From Hyphomicrobiales bacterium (GTDB lineage Bacteria > Pseudomonadota > Alphaproteobacteria > Rhizobiales > Rhizobiaceae): a stretch of DNA of 64,000 nt. Each line of letters begins with the position of its first letter. The stretch's first letter is position 1. Under the pieces are notes generated by a model that searched no databases, was not told where the DNA came from, and saw only the letters and a list, made by a program, of their open reading frames with translations. Shown here piece by piece: positions 9,168 through 17,152 of the stretch. Location of the stretch: NCBI GenBank assembly GCA_900471525.1, contig UCEZ01000012.1, positions 36,934 to 100,933 of the forward strand, in the 5' to 3' direction. The translations under genes were made by a program, and so were the position numbers.

Positions 9168-10001
9168 ATGGCGCAAGAACTCGTGGTGCTTCAATCTCTT
9201 TGGGCGATGGAGCGCAGACATACCGACGGCTTTGAGCCCTCGCTGGAGTCCAACCTCGACAGAATTTTCGAGGGCAATTTCGCTGGAACAAGTGCGCAAT
9301 GGGACGATCATGCATATGTGTCCCACTTGTCTCAACTATTGACTGATAGGAATCTGATTGCCGAGGGCATCGTTTTTCCGAAATCGGTGGAAGAGCTCAA
9401 ACCGATACTGGACTTGGCAACTCGATTCCCAGTTTGCCACCTCAATGTTCAGCCTGACATTCGTCCACGGCGAATTGAGGAGTGCCTGCCATTCCTGGAA
9501 GGGTGCCTGCGCTTGGCGGAGGAGGTCGATTTTCCGATATATTTCGAGACTCATCGGGATCGGATGACAACCGATTTGCTGTTTACCCTGGACCTGATGG
9601 ACGCGATCCCGGGCATGCCGCTTCTCGCCGATCTCTCGCACCTGCTGGTGGGTCGAGAGTTTCCATATCCGGTATCGGAGGAAAACCATCGGCTCATCTA
9701 TCGAATTCTTGAGAACAGCTGGGCGCTACATGGCAGGGTTGCTTCCCGAGAGCAGGTGCAGATCGAGATTTCATTCCCCCACCACCAAATCTGGGTCGAT
9801 CTCTTCGCGCACTGGTGGGATCACGGAATGCGCAGTTGGCGAAAACGAGCTCACTCAGATGCCAAACTGGTGTTCACCTGCGAGTTAGGCCCCAAGCCCT
9901 ATTCGATAACCGGTCGAGACGGCAATGACTCCACGGACAGGTGGGCGGAGTCGCTGCTGCTCAAGGATTTAGCCACGCGGCTTTGGGTGGCGACGGCCTG
10001 A
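9168..10001 (+). CDS. Sugar-phosphate isomerase/epimerase-like TIM-barrel protein
   Basis: 277 aa from the ATG at 9168, which follows GGAGAAGGA; the frame is open further upstream but without family features. Visible elements are H-L-N-V near 90, the FPIYFETHRDRMT strand with the metal-site Glu, and LADLSHLLVGREFP, in keeping with xylose-isomerase-like (AP_endonuc_2) barrels such as IolE, IolI, IolO and related epimerases. It is followed by the sterol-desaturase-family gene. Reaction unknown; keto-sugar or inosose isomerisation is a reasonable class-level guess. Confidence 0.65.
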   Translation: MAQELVVLQSLWAMERRHTDGFEPSLESNLDRIFEGNFAGTSAQWDDHAYVSHLSQLLTDRNLIAEGIVFPKSVEELKPILDLATRFPVCHLNVQPDIRPRRIEECLPFLEGCLRLAEEVDFPIYFETHRDRMTTDLLFTLDLMDAIPGMPLLADLSHLLVGREFPYPVSEENHRLIYRILENSWALHGRVASREQVQIEISFPHHQIWVDLFAHWWDHGMRSWRKRAHSDAKLVFTCELGPKPYSITGRDGNDSTDRWAESLLLKDLATRLWVATA

Positions 10002-10037
10002 TCGTGAGCGAGCGATGATCGTGGGAGCCCCATCAAT

Positions 10038-10055
10038 GTGATGCGTTCGCATCAC
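10038..10055. promoter_or_regulatory. Strong LacI-type operator, GTGATGCG-TT-CGCATCAC
   Basis: Perfect eight-base arms around a two-base centre. The site is 69 bases upstream of the sterol-desaturase-family gene and 37 bases after the isomerase gene. It is the best member of the set found at 3144, 9067 and 13291, all inside this cluster. Recognition by the two LacI paralogues is inferred. Confidence 0.75.
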
Positions 10056-10123
10056 TGCAATTGTTGTTCGGGGGGATAAGTCAGGTGATAACCGAGACAT
10101 AAAATTCACAGGGAGTTCTTGCT

Positions 10124-11164
10124 ATGGACGACTCGCTTTTTGGCAAGCGAAACAAACGAGGCGATTGGGCCCCGAACCGGGTGATCGAGTACGCCCCGGT
10201 GTTTACCTGGCCCGCCAAGCCTTTTGCATTCCTCAAGTGGTTCTTCGGCTTTCCCGGATTTCTCTTTCCATGGACGGTCACCTACGCTGCCTTCGCCACC
10301 ATCATGTGGCTCTATCTCACGCCATCAATGGAAACGATGAAGACGTTCGAGCCTGGCTGGATCGCTTACGTTTTTGCGCGAAACACCGTTATCGTTCTCT
10401 TGTGGGTCGGCTTTTTCCATCTTCGTCTTTACATGCAACGCAGGCAGGGTACGAACTTCAAATACAATGGTCAGTGGCCATCCACATCCAACGACGCGTT
10501 CCTTTTCAAAAATCAGAACATCGACAATCTGATTTGGACATTCGCGAGCGCGGTCCCTTTCTGGACGGCTTATGAAGCTCTGACGCTCTGGGCCTTCGCC
10601 AACGGCTATATTCCCTATGTCGATGCCGCGGAGCATCCGATATATTTCGTGCTGCTCATGCTCGCGGTGCCTCTGTTCCGTGAACTGCATTTCTACTGCG
10701 TGCACCGTCTGATCCATTGGCCGCCGTTGTACAGAACAGTTCACAAGCTTCACCACAACAACGTAAATCCTGGGCCATGGTCCGGCTTGGCAATGCATCC
10801 CGTAGAGCATCTGCTCTATTTCTCTGGTGTCTTGATCCATTGGGTTGTCCCATCCCACCCCATTCACGCGGTGTTCCAACTGGCGCATGCAGCTCTCTCG
10901 CCTGGACCTGGTCATGCCGGATTTGACAAGATCGAAGTTGGTGAGGGTGGCATGGACCTCCCTTGCTACGATCACTACCTTCACCACAAATATTTCGAAT
11001 GCAACTATGCGGACAACGGTGTCTTCCCGGTAGATAAGCTCTTTGGTACCTTCCACGATGGCACGCCTGAATCCCAGGAGCGAATGGACCGGCGCTTCAT
11101 GGCTCAAGCGAAAAAGGCGGCGGAGAAAGCCGAACGGAAAAAGCGACGATCGACGGTAAGTTGA
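10124..11164 (+). CDS. Sterol-desaturase/fatty-acid-hydroxylase superfamily membrane protein
   Basis: 346 aa with several hydrophobic spans. The histidine clusters of the superfamily are present: HFYCVHRLIH near 190, HKLHHNN near 208, and HPVEH followed later by DHYLHHKYFECNY. These bind a di-iron centre that hydroxylates using O2 and ferredoxin electrons. It is a second, unrelated-sequence oxygenase in the same cluster as the desaturase-like protein, and sits directly behind the strongest operator. The C-terminus is a lysine-rich tail. Substrate unknown. Confidence 0.82.
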   Translation: MDDSLFGKRNKRGDWAPNRVIEYAPVFTWPAKPFAFLKWFFGFPGFLFPWTVTYAAFATIMWLYLTPSMETMKTFEPGWIAYVFARNTVIVLLWVGFFHLRLYMQRRQGTNFKYNGQWPSTSNDAFLFKNQNIDNLIWTFASAVPFWTAYEALTLWAFANGYIPYVDAAEHPIYFVLLMLAVPLFRELHFYCVHRLIHWPPLYRTVHKLHHNNVNPGPWSGLAMHPVEHLLYFSGVLIHWVVPSHPIHAVFQLAHAALSPGPGHAGFDKIEVGEGGMDLPCYDHYLHHKYFECNYADNGVFPVDKLFGTFHDGTPESQERMDRRFMAQAKKAAEKAERKKRRSTVS

Positions 11165-11280
11165 GAGCGGGGGGCTGGGCGCACGTCTAGCCCCTTGTTC
11201 GTTATAGGACTGCTCCTATTTCCCCCGTGCGGTTGTGCATCGTTTGGGAAAATTGATCTCGCCAGGAACGGGTTCTCGCC

Positions 11281-12318
11281 ATGCCATCCAAACAAAAAGC
11301 CGGCAAGGTAAACCTACAGCACATCGCGGACAGGGCCGGCGTTGGGATCGCAACCGTCGATCGCGTACTGAATGAGCGTGGGAATGTCAGTTCCGCAACC
11401 ACAAACAAGGTGTTGAATGCCGCGCGAGAGATGCAGCTGAAGCGGCATTTGCCTGAATCCTATTACAAGGCGGTTCGTATCGAAGTGCTGCTCGCCAGAC
11501 CGGAGCTGCCTTTGATTGATCGCATGAATCAGGAGTTCAAGCGGCTATCGCGAAGCATAGATCGATCGGTCTTTATCCATAGGAAAATTCTGAGAAACGA
11601 ACGGCCTGAAACCATCGCAGCCGCTATCAAAGAAACCTCAGGCAACGCGGTGATCGTTTATGCGCAAGAACACGAAGTCGTCCATCAGGCGATCGAACGA
11701 AACCTTGCTCTCAACATCCAAACTGTGACGATCATATCTGATCTTCCGAACGCACTACGGCTGGCGAACGTCGGAATAGACAATCGGAAGGCCGGTCGCA
11801 CCGCGGCATATTTCGTTTCCAACATGTCCCCGCCTGGCTCCAAATTTCTGATACTGTGCAACCATCTCGGCTTTCATGGCCATTCCGAACGCGTGCGCGG
11901 GTTTCTCGATTTTCTGACCGAGAACAGGCCTGATTTGTCGGTGGTTGAAGTGATCGAAGGCTTCGACGATGACGCCCGCTCCCATGTCGGGCTGAGCCAA
12001 GCGCTTGCCAAACATGCTCACATCGCGGCAATTTACAATACAGGGGCGGCAAATGGTGCGGTGTTTTCCGTTCTGAAGCCGCTCGCCAAAGAGTCAAGAC
12101 CGCTCTTCGTGGGCCACGAGCTCACTGACGAGACACGGCAGATGCTCAAGTCTGGCATAATGACGATGGTGATCGACCAGAACCCCGAGATGCAGGCACT
12201 ATGGGCGGTCGAGGTAATTCTCAATAGGCTCGGTTTCGCGGGTACGGCGAAGCGGGATGAGAGCGGGCAGATACGCGTACCCTTCACCCTCTACAGTCCG
12301 GAAAACATCATCGAGTAA
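11281..12318 (+). CDS. LacI-family regulator 2 of the catabolic cluster
   Basis: 345 aa, ATG start. HTH VNLQHIADRAGVGIATVDRV at the N-terminus and a sugar-binding-like effector domain. It is a paralogue of the regulator at 6692-7729, with an identical recognition segment but diverged effector-pocket sequence, so the two could answer different ligands while competing for the same operators. It converges with the PanB-like gene, whose stop is 16 bases away. Confidence 0.9.
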   Translation: MPSKQKAGKVNLQHIADRAGVGIATVDRVLNERGNVSSATTNKVLNAAREMQLKRHLPESYYKAVRIEVLLARPELPLIDRMNQEFKRLSRSIDRSVFIHRKILRNERPETIAAAIKETSGNAVIVYAQEHEVVHQAIERNLALNIQTVTIISDLPNALRLANVGIDNRKAGRTAAYFVSNMSPPGSKFLILCNHLGFHGHSERVRGFLDFLTENRPDLSVVEVIEGFDDDARSHVGLSQALAKHAHIAAIYNTGAANGAVFSVLKPLAKESRPLFVGHELTDETRQMLKSGIMTMVIDQNPEMQALWAVEVILNRLGFAGTAKRDESGQIRVPFTLYSPENIIE

Positions 12319-12333
12319 GCAGATCCGGACCCG

Positions 12334-13125
12334 CTATGCGTTGGCGACTTTCTCCAGAAAGGCATCAAACATGCGCTCATCCATTCTGACTTCGTGCTTG
12401 GGCTCCGGGTAAATGCCGGCTTCAACCTCACTGGCAAAGGCGCGATATGCGTCGACCCGCAATCTTTGGACCTTCGCAAGCTCCGACGGTATGTCCGCAT
12501 ATCGTTTTGCGTGGCGGGGATAGTGGCCCGAGTTTGTGCCTAGGATGTCGGCACTGAAGAGGTACTGCGTGTCACATGCAGAGCCACAGCCCATGCCCTG
12601 CGTTATCATTCTGGTATTCTTTGTAAGAAAGTCCGCGAGTTGAACGGGCACTACTTCCATCTCGACTGCCCAGGCTCCGGCGCTTTCGAGAGCCTTCATT
12701 TTCCGATAGATACCAAGAGCTTCTTCTTCGGTCTTTCCTATGGCGCGATAATTTGTCCAGGTAGCCCATCGCGGTACCAGTCCGACATGTCCGGTTACCG
12801 GGATTCCTTCCTTCGCCATAGCCTCGACGATGGTGAGATTGCCAGTGAAATACACAGCGTCGGCGCCGATCTCAAGCGCCTCGAACCCAACTCGGATACC
12901 ATCCGACGCACTGCATATCGCGCCCTGCTTGGGGGCAGCTTGAATGAACACGCTTGGCGCCGCGGACCGTATTTCCAGGAGAGCTGGCGACACTTCGAAT
13001 GTGAAAATATCCACGCCCGCCTCGGCAGCGGCGGCGGCTTCGAGACCGTCATTAACGTGAAGTTCGAGGAACTTCTGCTTTCCTTTCGATTGCAGGAAGT
13101 CGTAAACGGATCGCTTCTTGGTCAT
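12334..13125 (-). CDS. PanB-like (ketopantoate hydroxymethyltransferase superfamily) enzyme
   Basis: 263 aa from the ATG at 13125; longer in-frame readings lack family features. The segments GHVGLVPRWATWTNYRAIGK, SAGAWAVEMEVVP and GMGCGSACDTQYLFSADILG align with PanB's GHVGL, EAGAF...LECVP and GIGAGP.CDGQVL...D.LG. The N-terminal magnesium motifs (VGDSLG and VKLEGG) are not recognisable, where VYFTGN stands instead. It therefore belongs to the PEP-mutase/PanB barrel superfamily but is unlikely to make pantoate. A role in C1 transfer or C-C cleavage in this pathway is inference only. Confidence 0.65.
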   Translation of the reverse strand: MTKKRSVYDFLQSKGKQKFLELHVNDGLEAAAAAEAGVDIFTFEVSPALLEIRSAAPSVFIQAAPKQGAICSASDGIRVGFEALEIGADAVYFTGNLTIVEAMAKEGIPVTGHVGLVPRWATWTNYRAIGKTEEEALGIYRKMKALESAGAWAVEMEVVPVQLADFLTKNTRMITQGMGCGSACDTQYLFSADILGTNSGHYPRHAKRYADIPSELAKVQRLRVDAYRAFASEVEAGIYPEPKHEVRMDERMFDAFLEKVANA

Positions 13126-13290
13126 GGTTGGTCCTTGTCGCCGCTGTCCCGAGATCGCAATGCACATAGTGCCCTGCCGCGGAGGCTCGCCGAACAGCCA
13201 GGAGTACCGCGCGCCTCCCGGTCTCAGCATGGCGCCGCGGGGATCGCTCTCAACAACAATACTGATCAAAATCCATCAGTTCTTCTCCTT

Positions 13291-13308
13291 GTGATGGGTT
13301 CACATCAC
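13291..13308. promoter_or_regulatory. Probable LacI operator (GTGATG-N6-CATCAC)
   Basis: GTGATGGGTTCACATCAC has perfect six-base arms. It lies between the PanB-like gene (start 13125, minus) and the aldo/keto reductase (start 13585, plus), so it could control both. Confidence 0.68.
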
Positions 13309-13584
13309 CAACTCGGATTACGCGGTCTGCGAATTGTGGTCCAATCACACACGATGGAGCGGCTCGGCGCTGAGTGGGGAGGATTTGCAGCGAGAAGACC
13401 GCGAAGCGCTCCGTGTCGGCAGCTGACCAATTATGAAATTGCAGAGCCCTCTTCCTCCCGGGCGACATGTTCGCCGTGCGGTTCTGCCCGTGTCGCTCCC
13501 GCATGATCCTCCCGCGGGAGCGACACAACACCCGAACTGATGGTGCTCCGTCATGATCAATTGGAATTGAAGTGGGTTTACGAG

Positions 13585-14559
13585 ATGAAATATCGACAGT
13601 TTGGCAAGACGGGTTGGCAGGTAAGTGAGATCGCGTTTGGCGGCTGGCAGTTGGGAGGAGATTGGGGAGTGGTCGACGACTCTCAGTCGATTGAAACCCT
13701 TCTCCATGCGTATGAACGGGGCATCAATTTCGTCGATACCGCTGAGCTGTACGGCAGCGGCCGAAGCGAAGAAGTAATCGGCCGATCACTCAAGGAATGG
13801 AAAGGCGACAAGATATATGTTGCCACCAAGGTGCAGCCTATCAGGTGGCCAGACCCCAATCTATCTGACCCGGAGATGAGGGGGCGATATCCGAACTGGC
13901 ATTTGCGGGAGAATGTCGAAAATTCGTTGCGGCGATTGGACGTGGAGCGCATCGACCTGTTCCAGCTTCATTGCTGGGTGGCGGACGGGCTACAGACGCT
14001 AGAGTGGCTGGAAGTCTTGAATAGCCTGCGGCAGGAAGGAAAGATCGACAAGATTGGAGTTTCCATCCGCGATTACCGTCCCGAGGAAGGCGTCGACCTT
14101 GCGCGCTTCGGGCTCGTCGACTCCATCCAAGTGGTTTTCAATCTCTTCGAGCAGAGACCCGCTTCAGAATTGTTCAAGGCGGGTGAGCAGACGAACACCG
14201 CATTCATCGCTCGAGTGCCTCTCGATTCCGGTTCGCTTGTGGGAAATTGGACCGAACTTACCCACAAGACGTGGGAGCCGACATCGGTCCCCGCCACGCT
14301 CTTCAGGGGGAAGCGGTTTGCTGAGACTCTGAAGCGGGTCAACGCCCTCAAGCATGAAATAGCCCCTTTCTTCGGCTCGCTTGCGGAAGCCGCCATGCGT
14401 TACGCCCTGAGCGCGCCCGCCTTGTCGACCCTGATCCCCGGAATGAAGAACAAGGAAGAGGTTGACATGAATATCGCCTACTCCGACGGAATGCCGTTTC
14501 CAGCCGAGTTGTCCGAGCGGCTCACCAAGCATTCATGGCCGAGAAATTTCTACGTATGA
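13585..14559 (+). CDS. Aldo/keto reductase
   Basis: 324 aa from the ATG at 13585 (MKYRQFGKTGWQVSEIAFGG). The catalytic tetrad is visible: Asp and Tyr in FVDTAELYG, Lys in VATKVQP and His in LFQLHCW. Members reduce or oxidise sugar and keto-sugar carbonyls with NADP(H). It is the first gene of a two-gene unit with the IolI-like barrel 112 bases downstream and has an operator-like dyad about 280 bases upstream. Confidence 0.87.
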   Translation: MKYRQFGKTGWQVSEIAFGGWQLGGDWGVVDDSQSIETLLHAYERGINFVDTAELYGSGRSEEVIGRSLKEWKGDKIYVATKVQPIRWPDPNLSDPEMRGRYPNWHLRENVENSLRRLDVERIDLFQLHCWVADGLQTLEWLEVLNSLRQEGKIDKIGVSIRDYRPEEGVDLARFGLVDSIQVVFNLFEQRPASELFKAGEQTNTAFIARVPLDSGSLVGNWTELTHKTWEPTSVPATLFRGKRFAETLKRVNALKHEIAPFFGSLAEAAMRYALSAPALSTLIPGMKNKEEVDMNIAYSDGMPFPAELSERLTKHSWPRNFYV

Positions 14560-14671
14560 GGCGGATTACCCGATCGCGTGTTCGATGGCGACGAGGCGCC
14601 TCCGGCATTTGCATTTTTTGACAGAACAATGGCCATCAGGCCCAACGACATGGAAACGAGGAGGATCGTCC

Positions 14672-15514
14672 GTGGCTGACAAAACAAAATTCGCGCTCAA
14701 TCACATGACAACGCCGAGGCTAGATAGCCGGGAGCTCATCGACTTGGCAGCCAAGCTTGGCTGCATCGGCGTCGAACTCCGAAACGATCTGGCGGACAAA
14801 GGCCTTGCGACGCGCGAATTCTTCGATGGCGAGCGGCCTATGGAGATCGGCGAGTATGCACGCGGCAAAGGGGTGCGGCTCCTGGGTCTTTCCGAAGCAT
14901 ATGGTTTCAATCGGTGGTCCGAAACGATGAAGGACAAGATCAGCCTTCTGATCGCCCAGGCGAAGGAGAGCGGGGCCGAGTCCATAAGCCTGATACCGAG
15001 CAATGACGGGGCTGAGCAGCCGAGCGAACGGCGCTTGTCCGATCTTCGGAACGCTCTCGCCACGATCATGCCCATGCTTGAAGAAGCGGACCTTGTCGCG
15101 CTCGTCGAGCCACTCGGTTTCACGACATCGTCGCTGCGGTTGAAGCGGGAAGCAGTCGACGCGATCGAGGCCGTCAATGGCAAAGGTCGCTTCCGCCTCG
15201 TGCATGACACGTTCCACCATTTCCTCGCCGGTGAGACTGAATACTTTCCCGAATGGACGGGGATAGTTCACATTTCGGGCGTGGTTGATCCGATGCTTGC
15301 CCCTGAAGAAATGCAGGATGGTCACCGCATCCTGGTAGACGAAGCCGATCGACTAGGGAACGTCGAGCAAATCAAGATGCTGGAGGCAATGGGGTACAAA
15401 GGCGCTTATTCCTATGAGCTCTTCGCGACCTCGGTGCACGCCGATCCGACGATCGAAGCGAGCCTCCGGCAAAGCATGGAGTTCATCGGGGCGGCAGTCG
15501 CACGCGCGCGCTGA
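14672..15514 (+). CDS. IolI/IolO-like sugar-phosphate isomerase/epimerase
   Basis: 280 aa from a GTG at 14672 that follows GAGGAGGATCGTCC; an upstream ATG in frame has no such site. The opening KFALNHMTTPRLDSRELIDL and GCIGVELRNDL resemble inosose isomerase (IolI) and related TIM barrels. Later VEPLGF, LVHDTFHH and YSYELFA carry the Glu, His/Asp and Glu metal ligands expected in this fold. With the dehydrogenase and creatininase-like hydrolase this would give three steps of a Thermotoga-type inositol route, which is an inference. Confidence 0.78.
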   Translation: MADKTKFALNHMTTPRLDSRELIDLAAKLGCIGVELRNDLADKGLATREFFDGERPMEIGEYARGKGVRLLGLSEAYGFNRWSETMKDKISLLIAQAKESGAESISLIPSNDGAEQPSERRLSDLRNALATIMPMLEEADLVALVEPLGFTTSSLRLKREAVDAIEAVNGKGRFRLVHDTFHHFLAGETEYFPEWTGIVHISGVVDPMLAPEEMQDGHRILVDEADRLGNVEQIKMLEAMGYKGAYSYELFATSVHADPTIEASLRQSMEFIGAAVARAR

Positions 15515-15580
15515 CCGCGATCACGATTCGCGTGGGCGTCTCCTCCACAAGGATATCTCCCAAACAGCCCTACGCGGAAA

Positions 15581-15607
15581 CTGACCCCGGGCGTAGCCCG
15601 GGGTCAG
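15581..15607. terminator. Perfect 12-base-stem hairpin, likely bidirectional terminator
   Basis: Arms CTGACCCCGGGC and GCCCGGGGTCAG flank the loop GTA. Its place between convergent ends fits a terminator, though it lacks a clear U-tract. Confidence 0.5.
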
Positions 15608-15665
15608 TAATTACGATAGATGCAGCGGTCTCTGACATGAGCGAACGGCCGGCCAGCTAAAATGA

Positions 15666-15699
15666 ACAGGGCGCTCGACCCTTGCGGGGAGCGCCCTGT
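15666..15699. repeat. GC-rich hairpin, 11-base arms
   Basis: Arms ACAGGGCGCTC and GAGCGCCCTGT enclose a 12-base loop. It could be a second terminator or part of a small RNA; orientation is not determined. Confidence 0.4.
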
Positions 15700-15820
15700 C
15701 AGACCCGGACAACCACGCGCGACAGCCAAGCTGCTGCGAAAAGCGGTCATCAAAACGGGTAGTGAGCAATAGATGTAGATCCGCTGCACGATGTTCAAGG
15801 CCTGTTCACTCGTGGGGCGC

Positions 15821-16188
15821 TCACGGCTCACCAACCCGTTCGAGTTCGAAGAAATAGATCCGATCGTCTGCCTGGATCGTCATCGCTTCTATGATCCTGC
15901 GATGATCCATCCTGCGGAAATGGTCGATAATCGGCTGATCGTCATACGCCATCGCGGCACTCGCCACGCCCAGGGACGCCACGGGGCCTTTGGCCCGGAA
16001 TCCGCGCGCATCTCCGGCGTGAACCGCTTGCCGAACCAGCCGAGGTTTTCCAGCACACCGTCGAAAGGGTGGCCGGACGGAATGCCCCGACCGGTCCATA
16101 GCCCGATGATCTCGCGCGCCTCCACCGGCGGCAAGCTTCGAAACTCATAGAGCGCTTTCTGCATCTCCGACTTGCTCACTGCCGACAA
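15821..16188 (-). pseudogene. Broken GXWXG/DUF4334-family gene
   Basis: The first frame (start ATG 16188) reads an intact GXWXG-type N-terminus: LWTGRGIPSGHPFDGVLENL then GWFGKRFTPEMRADS. The matching DUF4334 end, AAMAYDDQPIIDHFRRMD then IYFFELERVGEP, is in a different frame and ends at 15821. The usual connecting segment of some 50-60 residues is largely missing, so an internal deletion with frameshift near 16000-16020 is likely. Intact relatives are about 180 aa; here only about 122 codons' worth of DNA remains. It is the last gene behind ligD and the 299-aa gene. Confidence 0.72.
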
Positions 16189-16215
16189 TCTTCTTCTGGC
16201 GATGGGACGTACGAA

Positions 16216-17115
16216 CTACGCGATATCGCCCTTCTCTTGTTCTTCCCGGCGCTGTTGGGTGCGCCGTTTTGACCTGGCCTTTTGCCGAGCGGTTCGCAAC
16301 TCTTCCAGCGTCGGCAGCCACCAACCTCGAGCGAGCTCGTCTTTGCTATGTGGCGTTCTCGCTGGCCAGGTCATAACCAGTTCCGCCAGCGAACCAGGTC
16401 GCCACGACGCCCAAACATGCTCCTCGCTTTGGCCTGCAGGAAAATAGAACGCACTGACAGTCGCGGGATCTGCCAACTCGCCGTCCATTCCTGTGAAGAT
16501 GACGACACCAGCATGCGTGCCGATCGCACGCCCGAACGGCGGGACATCGTCAGCGGGAACAGGATAACGTTGTCGCCGCCGCTCCCTCGATTTCCTTTTC
16601 GATGCTTCCTCTTCATCAGTGCCCTTCCTGGCCTCACGGCGCGCTTTCCTCACCTCGGGTTCGTTGTGTGCAGCGGCCGCCTCGATCGCCGGCCATCGCC
16701 GGCGGAGTTCGTCGTATGACCGGTAAGGGACAGTCCACAGTCGGCGATCTGCGTCCCAGCGTGCCGACGGGATTTCGCGAATTTCGTTCACGACAGTGCG
16801 CGAGTAGGGAGTCCGGATTTGAAAGGCCGAAGGCGTGGTTTCGAGATAGTGGCTTTCGATCGGATCGAATGCGAAAGCGTCCCTACCCTTTTCGTCGGCA
16901 AACGCATCGGCTTCCGCTTCCATCTCGGAGAGCCAGCGACCGATGCGCCTTTCGGCGGTTCGCCCGGGCACGAACCAGGCATTCAGGCTGTCACTCCAGC
17001 GGGCGCGAGGGAAAGATTCCCGAAAGCGCTGCACGGTTATGCGATCGTGCGGCAGGTCGGTCGTTGCGCCAACACGTAGGTCAGATGGAGCGGTTTCGTT
17101 CGGTTCCTTTTCCAT
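16216..17115 (-). CDS. Uncharacterised protein with two HARP-like repeats, downstream of ligD
   Basis: 299 aa from the ATG at 17115; upstream in-frame sequence overlaps ligD and is probably not used. Two segments share the pattern F..xP.ARWxxxxxxWxVP (residues about 28-55 and 95-130), reminiscent of the DNA-junction-binding HARP motif of SMARCAL1-type proteins. A basic KRKSRERRRQR stretch lies near 190 and the C-terminus is charged. It starts 37 bases after the ligD stop, so co-expression with the end-joining ligase is likely and a DNA-binding accessory role is a guess. Confidence 0.6.
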   Translation of the reverse strand: MEKEPNETAPSDLRVGATTDLPHDRITVQRFRESFPRARWSDSLNAWFVPGRTAERRIGRWLSEMEAEADAFADEKGRDAFAFDPIESHYLETTPSAFQIRTPYSRTVVNEIREIPSARWDADRRLWTVPYRSYDELRRRWPAIEAAAAHNEPEVRKARREARKGTDEEEASKRKSRERRRQRYPVPADDVPPFGRAIGTHAGVVIFTGMDGELADPATVSAFYFPAGQSEEHVWASWRPGSLAELVMTWPARTPHSKDELARGWWLPTLEELRTARQKARSKRRTQQRREEQEKGDIA

Positions 17116-17152
17116 GGTGCCTTGCCGCCGGCCGCCGCGCGGCCTCAAAAGT

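Larger units (their letters stand above)
15515..15820. other. Intergenic region with two strong hairpins
   Basis: It lies between the end of the catabolic cluster (plus) and the end of the DUF4334 pseudogene (minus). Two hairpins are present, at 15581-15607 and 15666-15699. No T-run follows either on the plus strand. No credible gene was seen. Confidence 0.55.
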
